Assembly: GCA_002163975.1 (NCBI GenBank)
Contig: CP019636.1
Coordinates: forward strand, 1,613,001 to 1,677,000
Length of the DNA stretch: 64,000 nt
DNA from: Nostocales cyanobacterium HT-58-2
GTDB taxonomy: Bacteria > Cyanobacteriota > Cyanobacteriia > Cyanobacteriales > Nostocaceae
Direction of reading: 5' to 3'
The notes beneath the pieces were generated by a model. The model was not told the DNA's origin, did not search any database, and worked only from the letters and a program-made list of their open reading frames with translations. Below, in pieces: positions 41,665 to 51,074 of the stretch (position 1 is its first letter; every line of letters begins with the position of its first letter). Made by a program: the position numbers and the translations under genes.

Positions 41665-42966
41665 CTAATTCACTTGAGAAAGCTCAAAATCGCACATGAC
41701 AAGACCATCAGCATCTGGTCTAATACCAATTCCTTTAGCTTGAAAATTAATGACTTCTATTTCAAATGCTGATTCAATATGATCAAAAACAGTGCCAATT
41801 AAGGGGTCAGCAAGCCACAATCCCAGTACATAAATTCCTGGAGTTAAATATAGTTTCTCAATTTTTATCTTGACTATATTTTGTCCATTTTGAAGAGTTA
41901 TGCTTTGACCAAGGACCAGAGAATCAGCATTAACCAACTTAGTTCCTAGGTTGTCATAGATAGTAACAGCAATACTTCCAACAGACCTAGATGATTTGGA
42001 CTCAATAGCTAATGAAAATTCAAGGATTCCATTTGAATAGGGTTGAAACATAGTCTCTTCATTAAGGCTACTGTATTGAATGGCTGCAAAGCGAGCCTCT
42101 CCTGTTCCCCTTCGAGTTACTTGTGAGACATCAATCCATTGATTAGGCGAAGCTTGTATAGTGGAATTATTAGACATATAGCGCGCGACAAGGTTATTCG
42201 TGTCACCTTGAGCGACTAATCGACCACGTTCAAGCAGTACACATTGAGAGCATAATCGTTGGATTGCATCCATGTTATGACTAACAAATAGAACAGTTCG
42301 CCCTCCATCTGTAGAGACTTCCTGCATCTTGCCAAGACACTTTTTCTGAAACTGAGCATCTCCCACTGCCAGTACTTCATCTACAATCAAAATCTCTGGC
42401 TCTAAGTGGGCAGCTACTGCAAATGCCAAGCGGACATACATTCCAGAAGAATACCGCTTCACTGGCGTATCTAAAAACTTTTCGACTTCTGCAAACGCCA
42501 CAATTTCATCAAATTTGCGTTTGATTTCAGATCTGCTCATGCCTAGGATGGCACCATTGAGAAAGATGTTTTCCCTACCTGTTAACTCTGGGTGAAAACC
42601 TGTGCCAACTTCAAGCAAACTGGCGATACGTCCTTTGATGGAAATCCTTCCCTTTGTTGGCTCTACAATCCGGCTTAAAACTTTTAATAATGTTGATTTT
42701 CCTGCACCGTTGCGACCAAGAAAACCGACTCTGTCGCCCTGCTTAATCTCAAACGACACATCATTCAAAGCCCAAAACTCTTCACGGCTTGCGTTGAATG
42801 TTTTCTTATCTGAAGGCTTCAGTAACTTCTTACTTAGAGATTTTGCTCCCTCTGCGATCGAATCGCGTAAAGAATTGTAGCTACCACTTCCTGTCTGCTG
42901 GTGGTTTAGAACGTACTTTTTACTTATATTTTCAACTCTAATGACTGTATTAGACACGTCATCCAC
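41665..42966 (-). CDS. wzt: ABC transporter ATPase of polysaccharide export (Wzt-like)
   Basis: A 433-residue ATPase for ABC-dependent polysaccharide export. Walker A is FLGRNGAGKSTLL near residues 82-94; the signature is YSSGMYVRLAFA and Walker B is ILIVDEVLAVGD. The C-terminal about 170 residues form a separate beta-rich domain (from about residue 265), which in Wzt homologues binds the glycan end and gates export. It starts 6 bp after the permease gene, so they are one operon. Confidence 0.94.
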   Translation of the reverse strand: MDDVSNTVIRVENISKKYVLNHQQTGSGSYNSLRDSIAEGAKSLSKKLLKPSDKKTFNASREEFWALNDVSFEIKQGDRVGFLGRNGAGKSTLLKVLSRIVEPTKGRISIKGRIASLLEVGTGFHPELTGRENIFLNGAILGMSRSEIKRKFDEIVAFAEVEKFLDTPVKRYSSGMYVRLAFAVAAHLEPEILIVDEVLAVGDAQFQKKCLGKMQEVSTDGGRTVLFVSHNMDAIQRLCSQCVLLERGRLVAQGDTNNLVARYMSNNSTIQASPNQWIDVSQVTRRGTGEARFAAIQYSSLNEETMFQPYSNGILEFSLAIESKSSRSVGSIAVTIYDNLGTKLVNADSLVLGQSITLQNGQNIVKIKIEKLYLTPGIYVLGLWLADPLIGTVFDHIESAFEIEVINFQAKGIGIRPDADGLVMCDFELSQVN

Positions 42967-42972
42967 TCCTTG

Positions 42973-43800
42973 CTAAATGATGTCAGCAAATTTACGTTCC
43001 GTCTTGCGGAAGTACCAAATTCCGCTAAAAAACACTAGTGCAACCAGTCCTAGAGACAGAAAAAAACCTGGCAAGTAAATGTTTGACTGTCCGCCTAAAA
43101 TTGCCCAACGGAAGCCATCGATGACCCCTACCATTGGGTTTACCGAGTAAAGTAATCGCCACTGCTCTGGTACGATGCTGCTGCTAAAACCTACAGGTGA
43201 GATGTACAGCCCGAACTGGACAATAAACGGCACAATGATGCGAAAATCCCGGTATTCCACATTCAATGCTGCTAACCACAACCCTGCCCCCATAGCCGCA
43301 GCAAATGCAATTAAAATAAATAGTGGTAAAGTTAAAATGCGCCAGTCTGGCACAAAGTTGTACCATGCCATAAGTCCCAACAGGATCATGCCAGCAACCA
43401 TAAAGTCTACAAAGCTGACAATCACTGCACTCGTTGGCACAATCAACCGGGGAAAGTAAACTTTAGAAACTAGGTTGGCATTATTGATTAAGCTGTTGCT
43501 GCACTCAGTCAGCGCCCCTGAAAAGAACTGCCAAGGCAACTGCGCTGCATAGACCATGATTGGGTAAGGCACATTACCCTCAGAGGGTAATTTAGCTATA
43601 ATACTAAAGATGAACGTAAACACAATCATTGTTAGAAATGGCCGGAGCAGTGCCCAAGCAAGACCGATCGCCGTCTGCTTGTAGCGCACTAAAATGTCAC
43701 GCCATGCAAGAAAGTAGAATAGCTCCCGGTATGTCCATAGGTCTTTCCAGTATTGCTTCTCAGCCCGACCAGCCTCAATGGTGAGTTCTTTTGTGCTCAT
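42973..43800 (-). CDS. wzm: ABC transporter permease of polysaccharide export (Wzm-like)
   Basis: A 275-residue ABC-2-type permease with six predicted membrane helices. Key features are FLAWRDILVRYKQTAIGLAW at the amphipathic N-terminus, FTFIFSIIAKLPSEG, and VNPMVGVIDGFRWAILG in the C-terminal half. Together with the Wzt-like ATPase directly downstream it would move finished chains across the inner membrane. Preceded by a 256-bp gap, which may hold a promoter. Confidence 0.94.
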   Translation of the reverse strand: MSTKELTIEAGRAEKQYWKDLWTYRELFYFLAWRDILVRYKQTAIGLAWALLRPFLTMIVFTFIFSIIAKLPSEGNVPYPIMVYAAQLPWQFFSGALTECSNSLINNANLVSKVYFPRLIVPTSAVIVSFVDFMVAGMILLGLMAWYNFVPDWRILTLPLFILIAFAAAMGAGLWLAALNVEYRDFRIIVPFIVQFGLYISPVGFSSSIVPEQWRLLYSVNPMVGVIDGFRWAILGGQSNIYLPGFFLSLGLVALVFFSGIWYFRKTERKFADII

Positions 43801-44056
43801 TTACTTACCCGTATATTGCATCAATTAGACAATGCGTGACTGATTGCAGCCAAAGTATCTGAAGTCTTCAGAGAATACACTGTGTTATTCTTTTAATTAT
43901 TTCTTTACATCAATCTTCCTATCAGGAAGTATTTGTATATTTTTTACATCTTCACTTAAACTTTACATTAGAAATTGGAATGAAATTATTGGTACTTATT
44001 TGATAGCAATGTCAAGCTAGTAATAGTACGAATTCTCAAGTTTATGGAAAATATTG
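43801..44056. promoter_or_regulatory. Possible promoter region in front of wzm
   Basis: On the minus strand TTGACA (plus-strand 44011-44016) is followed after 17-19 bases by AT-rich sequence (CAATAATTT), a candidate -35/-10 pair. CTTCCTATCAGGAAG forms a short hairpin near 43915. Evidence is by eye only. Confidence 0.35.
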
Positions 44057-44953
44057 TCAGCTAAGCACCAACTCTAAATTGCTTTGCCAGCTAGGAAGAG
44101 CTAACCCAAATGTACGAGAGATTTTCTGAGTCTCTAATGAAGAATAGGCTGGTCTTTTAGCTGGAGTTGGATACTGTTCTGAAGAGATTGCTATTAATGT
44201 CTCCAACTTATGTTCACTAGATTTAGAATCGTATTCAAAAATGGCTTTGGCAAAGCCATACCAACTTGTCTGACCAGTCGCTGTGAGATGATAGATCCCA
44301 CTATTACCACTCAAAAAAACAATCAAATCTTTGATTCCTTGAGACAAAATTTGTGCTGTAGATTCAGCAATCATTCGACTCCAAGTTGGTGCTCCTACTT
44401 GGTCATCTACAACGCTTAGCTCTTCTCGCTCCCTTGCTAATTTCAGCATTGTGAGCAAAAAGTTTTTACCTCTCAAACCATACACCCAACTTGTTCTCAG
44501 GATCAAATAAGGCACACCGACTGCTTGAATTGCTTCTTCACCAGCTAATTTCGTTTTTCCGTATATATTCTGGGGATCAGGTTTATCTTGCTCTGTGTAG
44601 GGTGTCGCCTGACAACCGTTAAACACATAATCTGTTGAGTAATGAATGACTCCTGCACCAAGTAGCTTGGCTTCTTCTGCAATGACACCAGGTGCAGTTC
44701 CATTGACAGCCATTGCTAATTCAGGTTCTGCCTCTGCCTTATCCACGGCAGTATATGCAGCCGGATTCACAATTAAGCCCGGTTGAACTTCGCGAATGAC
44801 ATGACGAATAGTGTCAGGCAGAGATAGATCCATGCGTAGACCTGTGGTGGAGAATTCACGCCCGACAGAAATAACTTCGCCAAGAGTCATCAAACTTCGT
44901 TGCAATTCCCAACCAATTTGACCCGTGCTACCTGTCAGGAGTATTCTGGTCAC
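44057..44953 (-). CDS. rfbD: dTDP-4-dehydrorhamnose reductase
   Basis: Last step of dTDP-L-rhamnose synthesis. The 298-residue SDR has GSTGQIGWEL at the N-terminus, NPAAYTAVDKAEAEP, YSTDYVFNG and YGKTKLAGEEA (the YxxxK pair), all diagnostic for RfbD. Its 5' end overlaps rfbC by 4 bases, so translation is coupled. rfbB, rfbA, rfbC and rfbD together complete the pathway. Confidence 0.95.
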   Translation of the reverse strand: MTRILLTGSTGQIGWELQRSLMTLGEVISVGREFSTTGLRMDLSLPDTIRHVIREVQPGLIVNPAAYTAVDKAEAEPELAMAVNGTAPGVIAEEAKLLGAGVIHYSTDYVFNGCQATPYTEQDKPDPQNIYGKTKLAGEEAIQAVGVPYLILRTSWVYGLRGKNFLLTMLKLAREREELSVVDDQVGAPTWSRMIAESTAQILSQGIKDLIVFLSGNSGIYHLTATGQTSWYGFAKAIFEYDSKSSEHKLETLIAISSEQYPTPAKRPAYSSLETQKISRTFGLALPSWQSNLELVLS

Positions 44954-45492
44954 GTGAATACCTCCGCCTCTTTCAATCGCTTACCCACTCTATCCTTTGC
45001 AGAGATAATCGGTTCTCCTTCGATGGGCCAGGCGATCGCCAAATCCGGGTCACACCACAAAATACTACGTTCATACTCTGGGGCGTAATAGTCTGTGGTT
45101 TTGTAAAGCGTCTCTGCATATTCTGAAAGCACTAAGAAACCGTGAGCAAATCCTGGTGGTATCCACAGTTGCTGCTTGTTCTTGGCTTTCAAATGAATGC
45201 CAACCCATTGACCAAAATATTTAGAAGTCGCCCTCAAGTCCACAGCGACATCAAACACCTCACCAACGACAACTCTCACCAATTTGCCTTGAGGTTGGAT
45301 TTGATAGTGCAGACCGCGTAGTACGTTCTTAGATGAGCGCGAGTGATTGTCTTGCACAAAGTGTTCTGTGAAATTTGCCTTTTCTCGCCAAACTCGCTTA
45401 TTGTAACTTTCGTAAAAAAAGCCGCGCTCATCTTCAAACACTTGCGGTTCAATTAGCAATACATCCGGAATTTCAGTCTGTATGACTTTCAC
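44950..45492 (-). CDS. rfbC: dTDP-4-dehydrorhamnose 3,5-epimerase
   Basis: Third enzyme of dTDP-L-rhamnose synthesis. The 180-residue cupin has [30 protein letters not shown] (catalytic His in RGLHYQ), [10 protein letters not shown] and [14 protein letters not shown]. Length is normal. It overlaps rfbA by 4 bases at its start and rfbD by 4 bases at its end. Confidence 0.96.
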   Translation of the reverse strand: MKVIQTEIPDVLLIEPQVFEDERGFFYESYNKRVWREKANFTEHFVQDNHSRSSKNVLRGLHYQIQPQGKLVRVVVGEVFDVAVDLRATSKYFGQWVGIHLKAKNKQQLWIPPGFAHGFLVLSEYAETLYKTTDYYAPEYERSILWCDPDLAIAWPIEGEPIISAKDRVGKRLKEAEVFT

Positions 45493-46448
45493 AGCACTAC
45501 CCTCTCTGTTTCTGCAAACCCCTGCTTGAAGTCATTATCTGATATAACCGGATTCATCTGCTGAGATCGAGCAGTACAGATATCACCGTTGATAATATCC
45601 ATTAGGTAACGCCCATAGCTACTTTTAGCTAATGGTTTAGCAAGTTGGTAGAGCTGGTCAGCATCAATATATCCTTGGCAGTAGGCAATTTCTTCGATAC
45701 AAGCTATTTTTAAGCCCTGCCGTTGTTCCAGGGTTTGAATAAAGCTAGCAGCTTGGTGAAGGGATTCGTGGGTTCCTGTATCTAACCAGGCATAGCCTCG
45801 ACCCAAAATCTCGACTTTTAGCTGTCCTCTGTGGAGATACTCTTGGCTCAAGTCTGTAATTTCTAGTTCATTACGGGCTGAGGGTTGGAGAGTGGCTGCA
45901 ATTTCACAAACCTGAGCATCATAAAAGTAAATACCTGGTACAGCATACTTTGACTTGGGAAACTTAGGCTTTTCCTCTAAACTCACTACCTGACCTGCTG
46001 TATCAAATTCAACGACTCCATATCGCTGAGGCTCAGCGACTCGATAACCAAAAACAATTGCACCCTCACGCAACTGAGCGGCACGAGTTAAGACATTAAT
46101 TAAACCATGCCCATAAAAGAGATTATCGCCTAAAATGAGGCATACGGGGTCGTTCCCGATAAAATCTTTGCCTAAGATAAATGCCTGTGCAATGCCTTCA
46201 GGTTTGGGTTGCTCAACATAGCTAAACTTGAGACCCCACTGACTACCATCTTGTAAAAGTTGCTGGAACAGGGGTAGGTGAGCAGGTGTAGAGATGATAA
46301 GTATCTCACGAATCCCAGCCAGCATTAAAGTGGACAAGGGGTAGTAAATCATGGGTTTATCGTAGACAGGCATCAGTTGTTTGCTTACCACTTGGGTTAG
46401 TGGGTACAAACGTGTACCAGAACCGCCAGCTAGAATGATGCCCTTCAT
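45489..46448 (-). CDS. rfbA: Glucose-1-phosphate thymidylyltransferase
   Basis: First step: dTTP and glucose 1-phosphate give dTDP-glucose. The 319-residue protein has [42 protein letters not shown] and the [12 protein letters not shown] active-site block. It is somewhat longer than the usual about 290 residues at the C-terminus. It lies 30 bp after rfbB. Confidence 0.96.
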   Translation of the reverse strand: MKGIILAGGSGTRLYPLTQVVSKQLMPVYDKPMIYYPLSTLMLAGIREILIISTPAHLPLFQQLLQDGSQWGLKFSYVEQPKPEGIAQAFILGKDFIGNDPVCLILGDNLFYGHGLINVLTRAAQLREGAIVFGYRVAEPQRYGVVEFDTAGQVVSLEEKPKFPKSKYAVPGIYFYDAQVCEIAATLQPSARNELEITDLSQEYLHRGQLKVEILGRGYAWLDTGTHESLHQAASFIQTLEQRQGLKIACIEEIAYCQGYIDADQLYQLAKPLAKSSYGRYLMDIINGDICTARSQQMNPVISDNDFKQGFAETERVVL

Positions 46449-46478
46449 GATTCACTCCTTAGATAGTTGGGAATTTTG

Positions 46479-47561
46479 TTAGCCTGAGAGCGCTACTTCC
46501 CTGTCTCCATAGTTTTGCTTGATCCACTGTGCGTAGGCACCTGATTGGACTTGCTCAACCCAAGTTAGGTTGCTTAGATACCAGTGAATGGTTTTCAACA
46601 AACCGCTATCAAAATTCTCCTTTGGTTGCCAGCCTAAGTCTCTGCTGATTTTACTGCAATCTATGGCATACCGTCGATCATGACCAGGACGATCTTTGAC
46701 CAGAGTTATCAGGCTGGAGTGACGGAATTGAGGTTTTGGAGCCAATTCATCAAGGATTGCACAAATTTTTTCAACAACTGCTAGGTTTGTCTGCTCGTTG
46801 TTACCACCAATGTTATATGTTTCTCCAATACGACTATGTTTCAACACTGTGTAAAGGGCTTCGCAATGATCCACAACATACAACCAGTCCCGAATGTTCT
46901 GCCCATCGCCGTAGATTGGTAAAGGTTTACCATTGAAGGCATTCAGAATCATCAGGGGAATCAGTTTTTCGGGAAACTGGCGCGGACCGTAGTTGTTAGA
47001 GCAGTTGGTTATTAAAATCGGCAGACCATATGTGTGATAGTAAGCTCGTACAAGATGGTCAGAACCTGCTTTTGACGCAGCATAAGGGCTGTTGGGAGCA
47101 TAAGGAGTCTCTTCCCGAAAAGCTGGATCTGTAGGACCTAATGAGCCGTAGACTTCATCTGTAGACACATGCAAGAAACGGAACTGCTCTTGCTTTTGCG
47201 CGGTTAATTTTTCCCAGTAAGCTCTACTCGCTTCCAGAAGTTGGAATGTCCCTACAAGGTTCGTTTGAATAAAGTCCTGGGGACTTAAAATAGAGCGGTC
47301 AACATGAGTTTCAGCAGCACAGTTGATAATTGCGTCTGGTTGGTACTGCTCTAGCAAATTACGCAATAGCTCAAGATTACCAATGTCGCCAGGGACAAAA
47401 TGATATCCAGAATCATTCTGCAATTCTGCCAGAGTTTGGGGATGACTAGCATAGGTTAACTTATCCAAATTGATAATGTTAGCCCACTGTTCTTTTCTTG
47501 CCTTTAAAATGAAGTTAGAACCGATAAAACCAACTCCACCTGTGACTAGGAAGGTCTGCAT
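46479..47561 (-). CDS. rfbB: dTDP-glucose 4,6-dehydratase
   Basis: Second step of dTDP-rhamnose synthesis. The 360-residue SDR has VTGGVGFIGSNFI, HVSTDEVYGSLG and YAASKAGSDHLVRAY (YxxxK), then NNYGPRQFPEKLIPL. Length and motifs are normal. First of the rfbBACD run, which shares one strand and tight spacing. Confidence 0.96.
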   Translation of the reverse strand: MQTFLVTGGVGFIGSNFILKARKEQWANIINLDKLTYASHPQTLAELQNDSGYHFVPGDIGNLELLRNLLEQYQPDAIINCAAETHVDRSILSPQDFIQTNLVGTFQLLEASRAYWEKLTAQKQEQFRFLHVSTDEVYGSLGPTDPAFREETPYAPNSPYAASKAGSDHLVRAYYHTYGLPILITNCSNNYGPRQFPEKLIPLMILNAFNGKPLPIYGDGQNIRDWLYVVDHCEALYTVLKHSRIGETYNIGGNNEQTNLAVVEKICAILDELAPKPQFRHSSLITLVKDRPGHDRRYAIDCSKISRDLGWQPKENFDSGLLKTIHWYLSNLTWVEQVQSGAYAQWIKQNYGDREVALSG

Positions 47562-47947
47562 CTTTCTAGTTAGTAAATTATTGGAATTGTGTTGATATTG
47601 ATACTCAAGGTAATCATAACCTGGGAATAGATTCGACCTTTCAAATCTTTCAGTCTCCTGTCGTATCCTTTCGGAGACTTGGCTGCGACTCCGGATATTT
47701 TTATCAGAAAATTCACTGGTACCTTTCTGAATTTGACACGAAACGCCTTTGTCTGTTTGTAAACACTCCAGCCTTACTACTCAATCTTGCTTGTACCAAG
47801 TATTCAGAAGTAATAGGTATTTTGTGATACATCCTGGTTAAAATTGAATAATAACTGTTTACTCTTGCCTACTCATAGCATTTGTAAATGTCAAAATGTA
47901 CTATGGCAAGGAGTAAACCATTTTTAATCACCACAGTCACTCATTGA
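47562..47947. other. 386-bp spacer between rfbB and the WecG-like gene
   Basis: Probably contains the rfb promoter on the minus strand. No gene or strong hairpin is evident. Confidence 0.45.
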
Positions 47948-48763
47948 CTAATTCTTCCATCCCAGGTATCGTTCACGAATATGGAATGGCGTACTAATCA
48001 AAGAAGTTGATGTCAAGAGTTGCTTAGAAGCTAACCACAGAAACACAGGAATAGTCTTTGTATAGCGACTCCAAAGGCGACGTGGTTCTTGTATCCACCG
48101 ATAAAGCCATTCTAAACCGGACTCTCGCATGAAGCGAGGTGCTCTTTTATGGATTCCTGCATAAACAGGAAAAGCGCCACCCAGTCCAATCATCACTGCA
48201 TGAATTTTATCCTTATGCTGAGCCATCCAATTTTCTTGTTTTGGACACCCTAAACAAACAAACACTAAACCAGCACCACTAGAGTTAATTCTGTGAATGA
48301 GTGCTTCGTCTTCTGCTGATGTTAGGGGACGGAAGGGTAAAGGTTCCATCGCTGCAATTTTCAGGTTGGGATATTCCTGATTTAACCGTTCTCTCATGCG
48401 AGAGAGAATCTCTGTTTGAGAACCCACAAAGAAAACACTGACGTTCTGTTTTTGAGCAAGCTCACACGTTGCTTGTAAGATATCAATCCCTGCAACCCGG
48501 TCTTGGTATTTAGCTCCTAAAAGCCTCATCATCCATACTAGAGGCATACCATCGGGAGTAACTAGGTCTGCATTTTTCAAAACAGTACCAAAGTCTGGAT
48601 TCCAATAAGCCTCCATCAGCATATGTACGTTGGCGACACATACAGTTTTACTCTCATGTGCGATCGCCCATCGCAACATTGTTTTTATCTGATCATTAAA
48701 GCGTAAGGCAGTAATCGGAAAATCAAGCACTCTTTGAACAGGTAGAAAAGCCCTTCCTACCAT
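47948..48763 (-). CDS. WecG/TagA/CpsF-family glycosyltransferase (GT26)
   Basis: A 271-residue GT26 enzyme that adds a second sugar, often N-acetylmannosaminuronate or similar, to a lipid-linked primer. Motifs are VCVANVHMLMEA, VTPDGMPLVWMMRLLGAK, RVAGIDILQ, FVGSQTEIL and VCLGCPKQENWM. It is the outermost gene of the locus on this side, separated by 386 bp from rfbB. Family assignment is firm; the sugar is not known. Confidence 0.93.
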   Translation of the reverse strand: MVGRAFLPVQRVLDFPITALRFNDQIKTMLRWAIAHESKTVCVANVHMLMEAYWNPDFGTVLKNADLVTPDGMPLVWMMRLLGAKYQDRVAGIDILQATCELAQKQNVSVFFVGSQTEILSRMRERLNQEYPNLKIAAMEPLPFRPLTSAEDEALIHRINSSGAGLVFVCLGCPKQENWMAQHKDKIHAVMIGLGGAFPVYAGIHKRAPRFMRESGLEWLYRWIQEPRRLWSRYTKTIPVFLWLASKQLLTSTSLISTPFHIRERYLGWKN

Positions 48764-49252
48764 AGGTCACTCCTTGTGTCTAACAGAGAACAAAACATCT
48801 ACTAAACCATTGCAGAGATTGGAAGTGTCAGAATATATCTCTGAACGCTTTCACCTCTGGGGTATAGCCGAAAGTTAACACATGGAGATGCAGTAGCTTT
48901 TACAGTTATTAGCTGACTTCCCTGGTATTAATTCAATCACATTAGCCTGTATAGCAATTTACTCTAAAATGGAGCCTTATTTGTATTTTTTTCTTAAGCT
49001 TTACATGAAATTTATATTTACTTTTTATTTCTTTCATATAACTCTTACTAAGAGAAAATAAATATTTATTCAGCATGAATATGAAGTCTGCTGGTAAAGG
49101 CACAGACTATGAATTTGACAAATTTTGATACTTAAAGATTGACAATAAAAATTGTAATCAAAACTACTGTTTTTCAAGTTTATGTAAACAGAATTGTTCT
49201 ATGAAGCAAATAACATCCTTTATTTAAATTCCATATCTTGCTGGGTGTGTAT
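48764..49252. other. 490-bp AT-rich spacer
   Basis: AT-rich sequence upstream of the WecG-like gene, likely to hold its promoter. No gene is recognised. Confidence 0.45.
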
Positions 49253-49492
49253 TTATAAACTAGGTTGATATAACAGAGGAAAGCAAAAATAAAAGGGGAA
49301 GATAAAAATCTCTTCCCCTTGTTTTGTCTTTTTAATTTTTTCTGATTTCTTATTGTCTGGCTTGCTATCTTCCTTGAGCTTCTTCCTGAGCATTTGCTGT
49401 TGTTTTTTAAGTTGCCTTTGTCTGGCAGCACCGCCTCTACCCTTATCGTTTCTGCCCTCTCGTCGAGGAGATTCCCATCTTTTTAGTCGCAT
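49253..49492 (-). CDS. Small basic protein, uncertain
   Basis: A 79-residue open frame beginning MRLKRWESPRREGRNDKGRG, with a run of Lys/Arg/Gln. An AAGAAG stretch lies before the ATG. The C-terminal part (EEIFIFPFYFCF) is encoded by a terminator hairpin, so the true stop may have been lost by a frameshift or the frame is not coding. I do not recognise a family. Possibly a nucleic-acid-binding small protein. Confidence 0.35.
   Translation of the reverse strand: MRLKRWESPRREGRNDKGRGGAARQRQLKKQQQMLRKKLKEDSKPDNKKSEKIKKTKQGEEIFIFPFYFCFPLLYQPSL
49293..49320 (-). terminator. Rho-independent terminator
   Basis: AAGGGGAAGA (49293-49302) and TCTTCCCCTT (49311-49320) form a 10-bp stem with an 8-nt loop. 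On the minus strand the stem is followed by TTATTTTTG. It overlaps the end of the small basic open frame. Confidence 0.75.
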
Positions 49493-50048
49493 AATTTTTG
49501 CTTCTTTTTGAACTTAAAAAATTGAAGATTCACTGTTTAACACTCACTAGATATAAAAACCTCTGTCGCGACTAATACCTCAAAGTCATACTTCAAAGAT
49601 ACTTCTATTTTTTTGGTCTATCTATACTTATTATAGTTGTGATTTATTCTTACGTCAAATTCTGAAAATGAAATTGAAAAGAGAAAAATATCGTCATTGT
49701 ACAGCTTGGATCTTCTTTGCCTAAATAGCACACCTCAATAGTGCCAGAAAACAGATATAGATGACTTACTTCAGAATTAAGAATAACTCTGTACCCTTGT
49801 TGTCATCCATCACGAAGTAGACAATTTTAACTCATTTCTTACCAAGCAAAAGTTTGCTTCATTCTTAAATATCTCGCTTTATACTTAGGAGTATTCCGGC
49901 TTTTAACTTCGATTAAGTGAGTTTTTTTCACAAGTATGACTACTGAGTTTTATACATTCTTTACACTCATTACAAGTATTCATCATGTATCAACGAGTAT
50001 CCGGAATGAGATGTATAGCTCTACAAAAAGAATACATAAAGATATCTA
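49493..50048. other. Spacer between divergent genes
   Basis: AT-rich, no supportable gene. Promoters for the small basic frame (minus) and the Nmad3-like gene (plus) should lie here. Confidence 0.45.
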
Positions 50049-50912
50049 ATGAAGATAATCCTCAGTCGAAAAGGTTTTGACTCTGCATACGGTAGAGTTC
50101 CCAGCCCGATTTTACCTTCAGGTGAGCTATATTCACTACCTATACCTGAAATAATGCCTAGTACTCACTCTCGGCAATATGAAGAGATTATGATGGGCAA
50201 TCATTCAATGGGAGTTATTGTTCATGATTTGACAAGAGGTCATGTGAAACCTCAAACACCGACACATCTTGACCCAGATTTAAACTTTGCTAGCATCCCC
50301 AGACCAAAAAACTGGAAGCCAATTTTTGGACAGGCGGGTGCTGCAGAAAGTCATTTGCAAAACCAAGGAGTCAAGGAAGGAGATGTATTTCTTTTCTTTG
50401 GATGGTTTAGACAAGTTGAGCAAGTGGCTGGAAAATATCAATTTGTTAACAATGCTCCTGAGCTACATGTTATCTTTGGTTGGCTGCAAATTGAAAAACG
50501 CATTCCTGTAGACTCTCTATCACAGATACCTCCATGGGCATTAAACCATCCGCACTGCAAAACGGTGAAGTATGCCAAGCAAGATTGCATCTATATCTGT
50601 GCTGACCGCATAAAGTTACCAAATATTCAGATTGACAAGTCAGGTGCAGGAACCTTTAAAAAATTTCATCCTGCTCTATGCTTAACTGCTCCTGGTGCCA
50701 GACAAAAAAGTACATGGCGATTGCCAGTGTGGTTTCATCCCTTGGGTAAAAAGTCTAGCCTCACCTATCACCAAGACTTAACACGTTGGAAGCTTGAGAA
50801 TAGTTGCGTGCTACTCAAGAGTGTTGCACGAGGTCAAGAATTCGTTTTGGACTGCGAATATTATCCAGAGTCGATAGGTTGGTTGTGTAATCTTCTTCAG
50901 TTGTCTGATTGA
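50049..50912 (+). CDS. Nmad3-like (nucleotide modification associated domain) protein
   Basis: A 287-residue protein beginning MKIILSRKGFDSAYGRVPSP, then GDVFLFFGWFRQVEQ, LHVIFGWLQIEK and NHPHCKTVKYAKQDCIYI. This follows the Nmad3 family as I recall it, a family proposed from genome context to act with hypermodified-base DNA systems. No partner modification genes are seen nearby. Its 3' end is followed by a long hairpin. Function unknown in cyanobacteria. Confidence 0.78.
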   Translation: MKIILSRKGFDSAYGRVPSPILPSGELYSLPIPEIMPSTHSRQYEEIMMGNHSMGVIVHDLTRGHVKPQTPTHLDPDLNFASIPRPKNWKPIFGQAGAAESHLQNQGVKEGDVFLFFGWFRQVEQVAGKYQFVNNAPELHVIFGWLQIEKRIPVDSLSQIPPWALNHPHCKTVKYAKQDCIYICADRIKLPNIQIDKSGAGTFKKFHPALCLTAPGARQKSTWRLPVWFHPLGKKSSLTYHQDLTRWKLENSCVLLKSVARGQEFVLDCEYYPESIGWLCNLLQLSD

Positions 50913-50928
50913 TAATGTCATCTCTTCT

Positions 50929-50970
50929 TATTTCTGCAAGGACATAACTTATTGTGTCCTTGCAGAAATA
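50929..50970. terminator. Long hairpin between the Nmad3-like gene and tRNA-Leu
   Basis: TATTTCTGCAAGGACATAA (50929-50947) pairs with TTGTGTCCTTGCAGAAATA (50952-50970), a 19-bp stem with one wobble and a 4-nt loop. It lies between convergent transcripts and could serve both. No clear T-tract follows on either side. Confidence 0.65.
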
Positions 50971-50990
50971 GGGCTGTGTCCCTATGAAGA

Positions 50991-51074
50991 TGGGCAGGAG
51001 GAGAATCGAACTCCTATGGGCGCATGCCCGCCACATTTTGAGTGTGGTGCGTCTACCAGTTTCGCCACCCGCCC
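50991..51074 (-). tRNA. tRNA-Leu (anticodon CAA)
   Basis: An 84-nt minus-strand cloverleaf with a long variable arm (class II): acceptor GGGCGGG/CCTGCCC with discriminator A, anticodon stem CCACA/TGTGG around loop CTCAAAA giving CAA, and T-arm GAGTTCGATTC. CCA is not encoded. The last 22 bases of the M48 peptidase gene overlap its 5' end. Confidence 0.95.

Noticed and set aside
49180..49431. Second minus-strand frame overlapping the small basic ORF
   Set aside because: Different frame through the same terminator hairpin; no start signal or motif.
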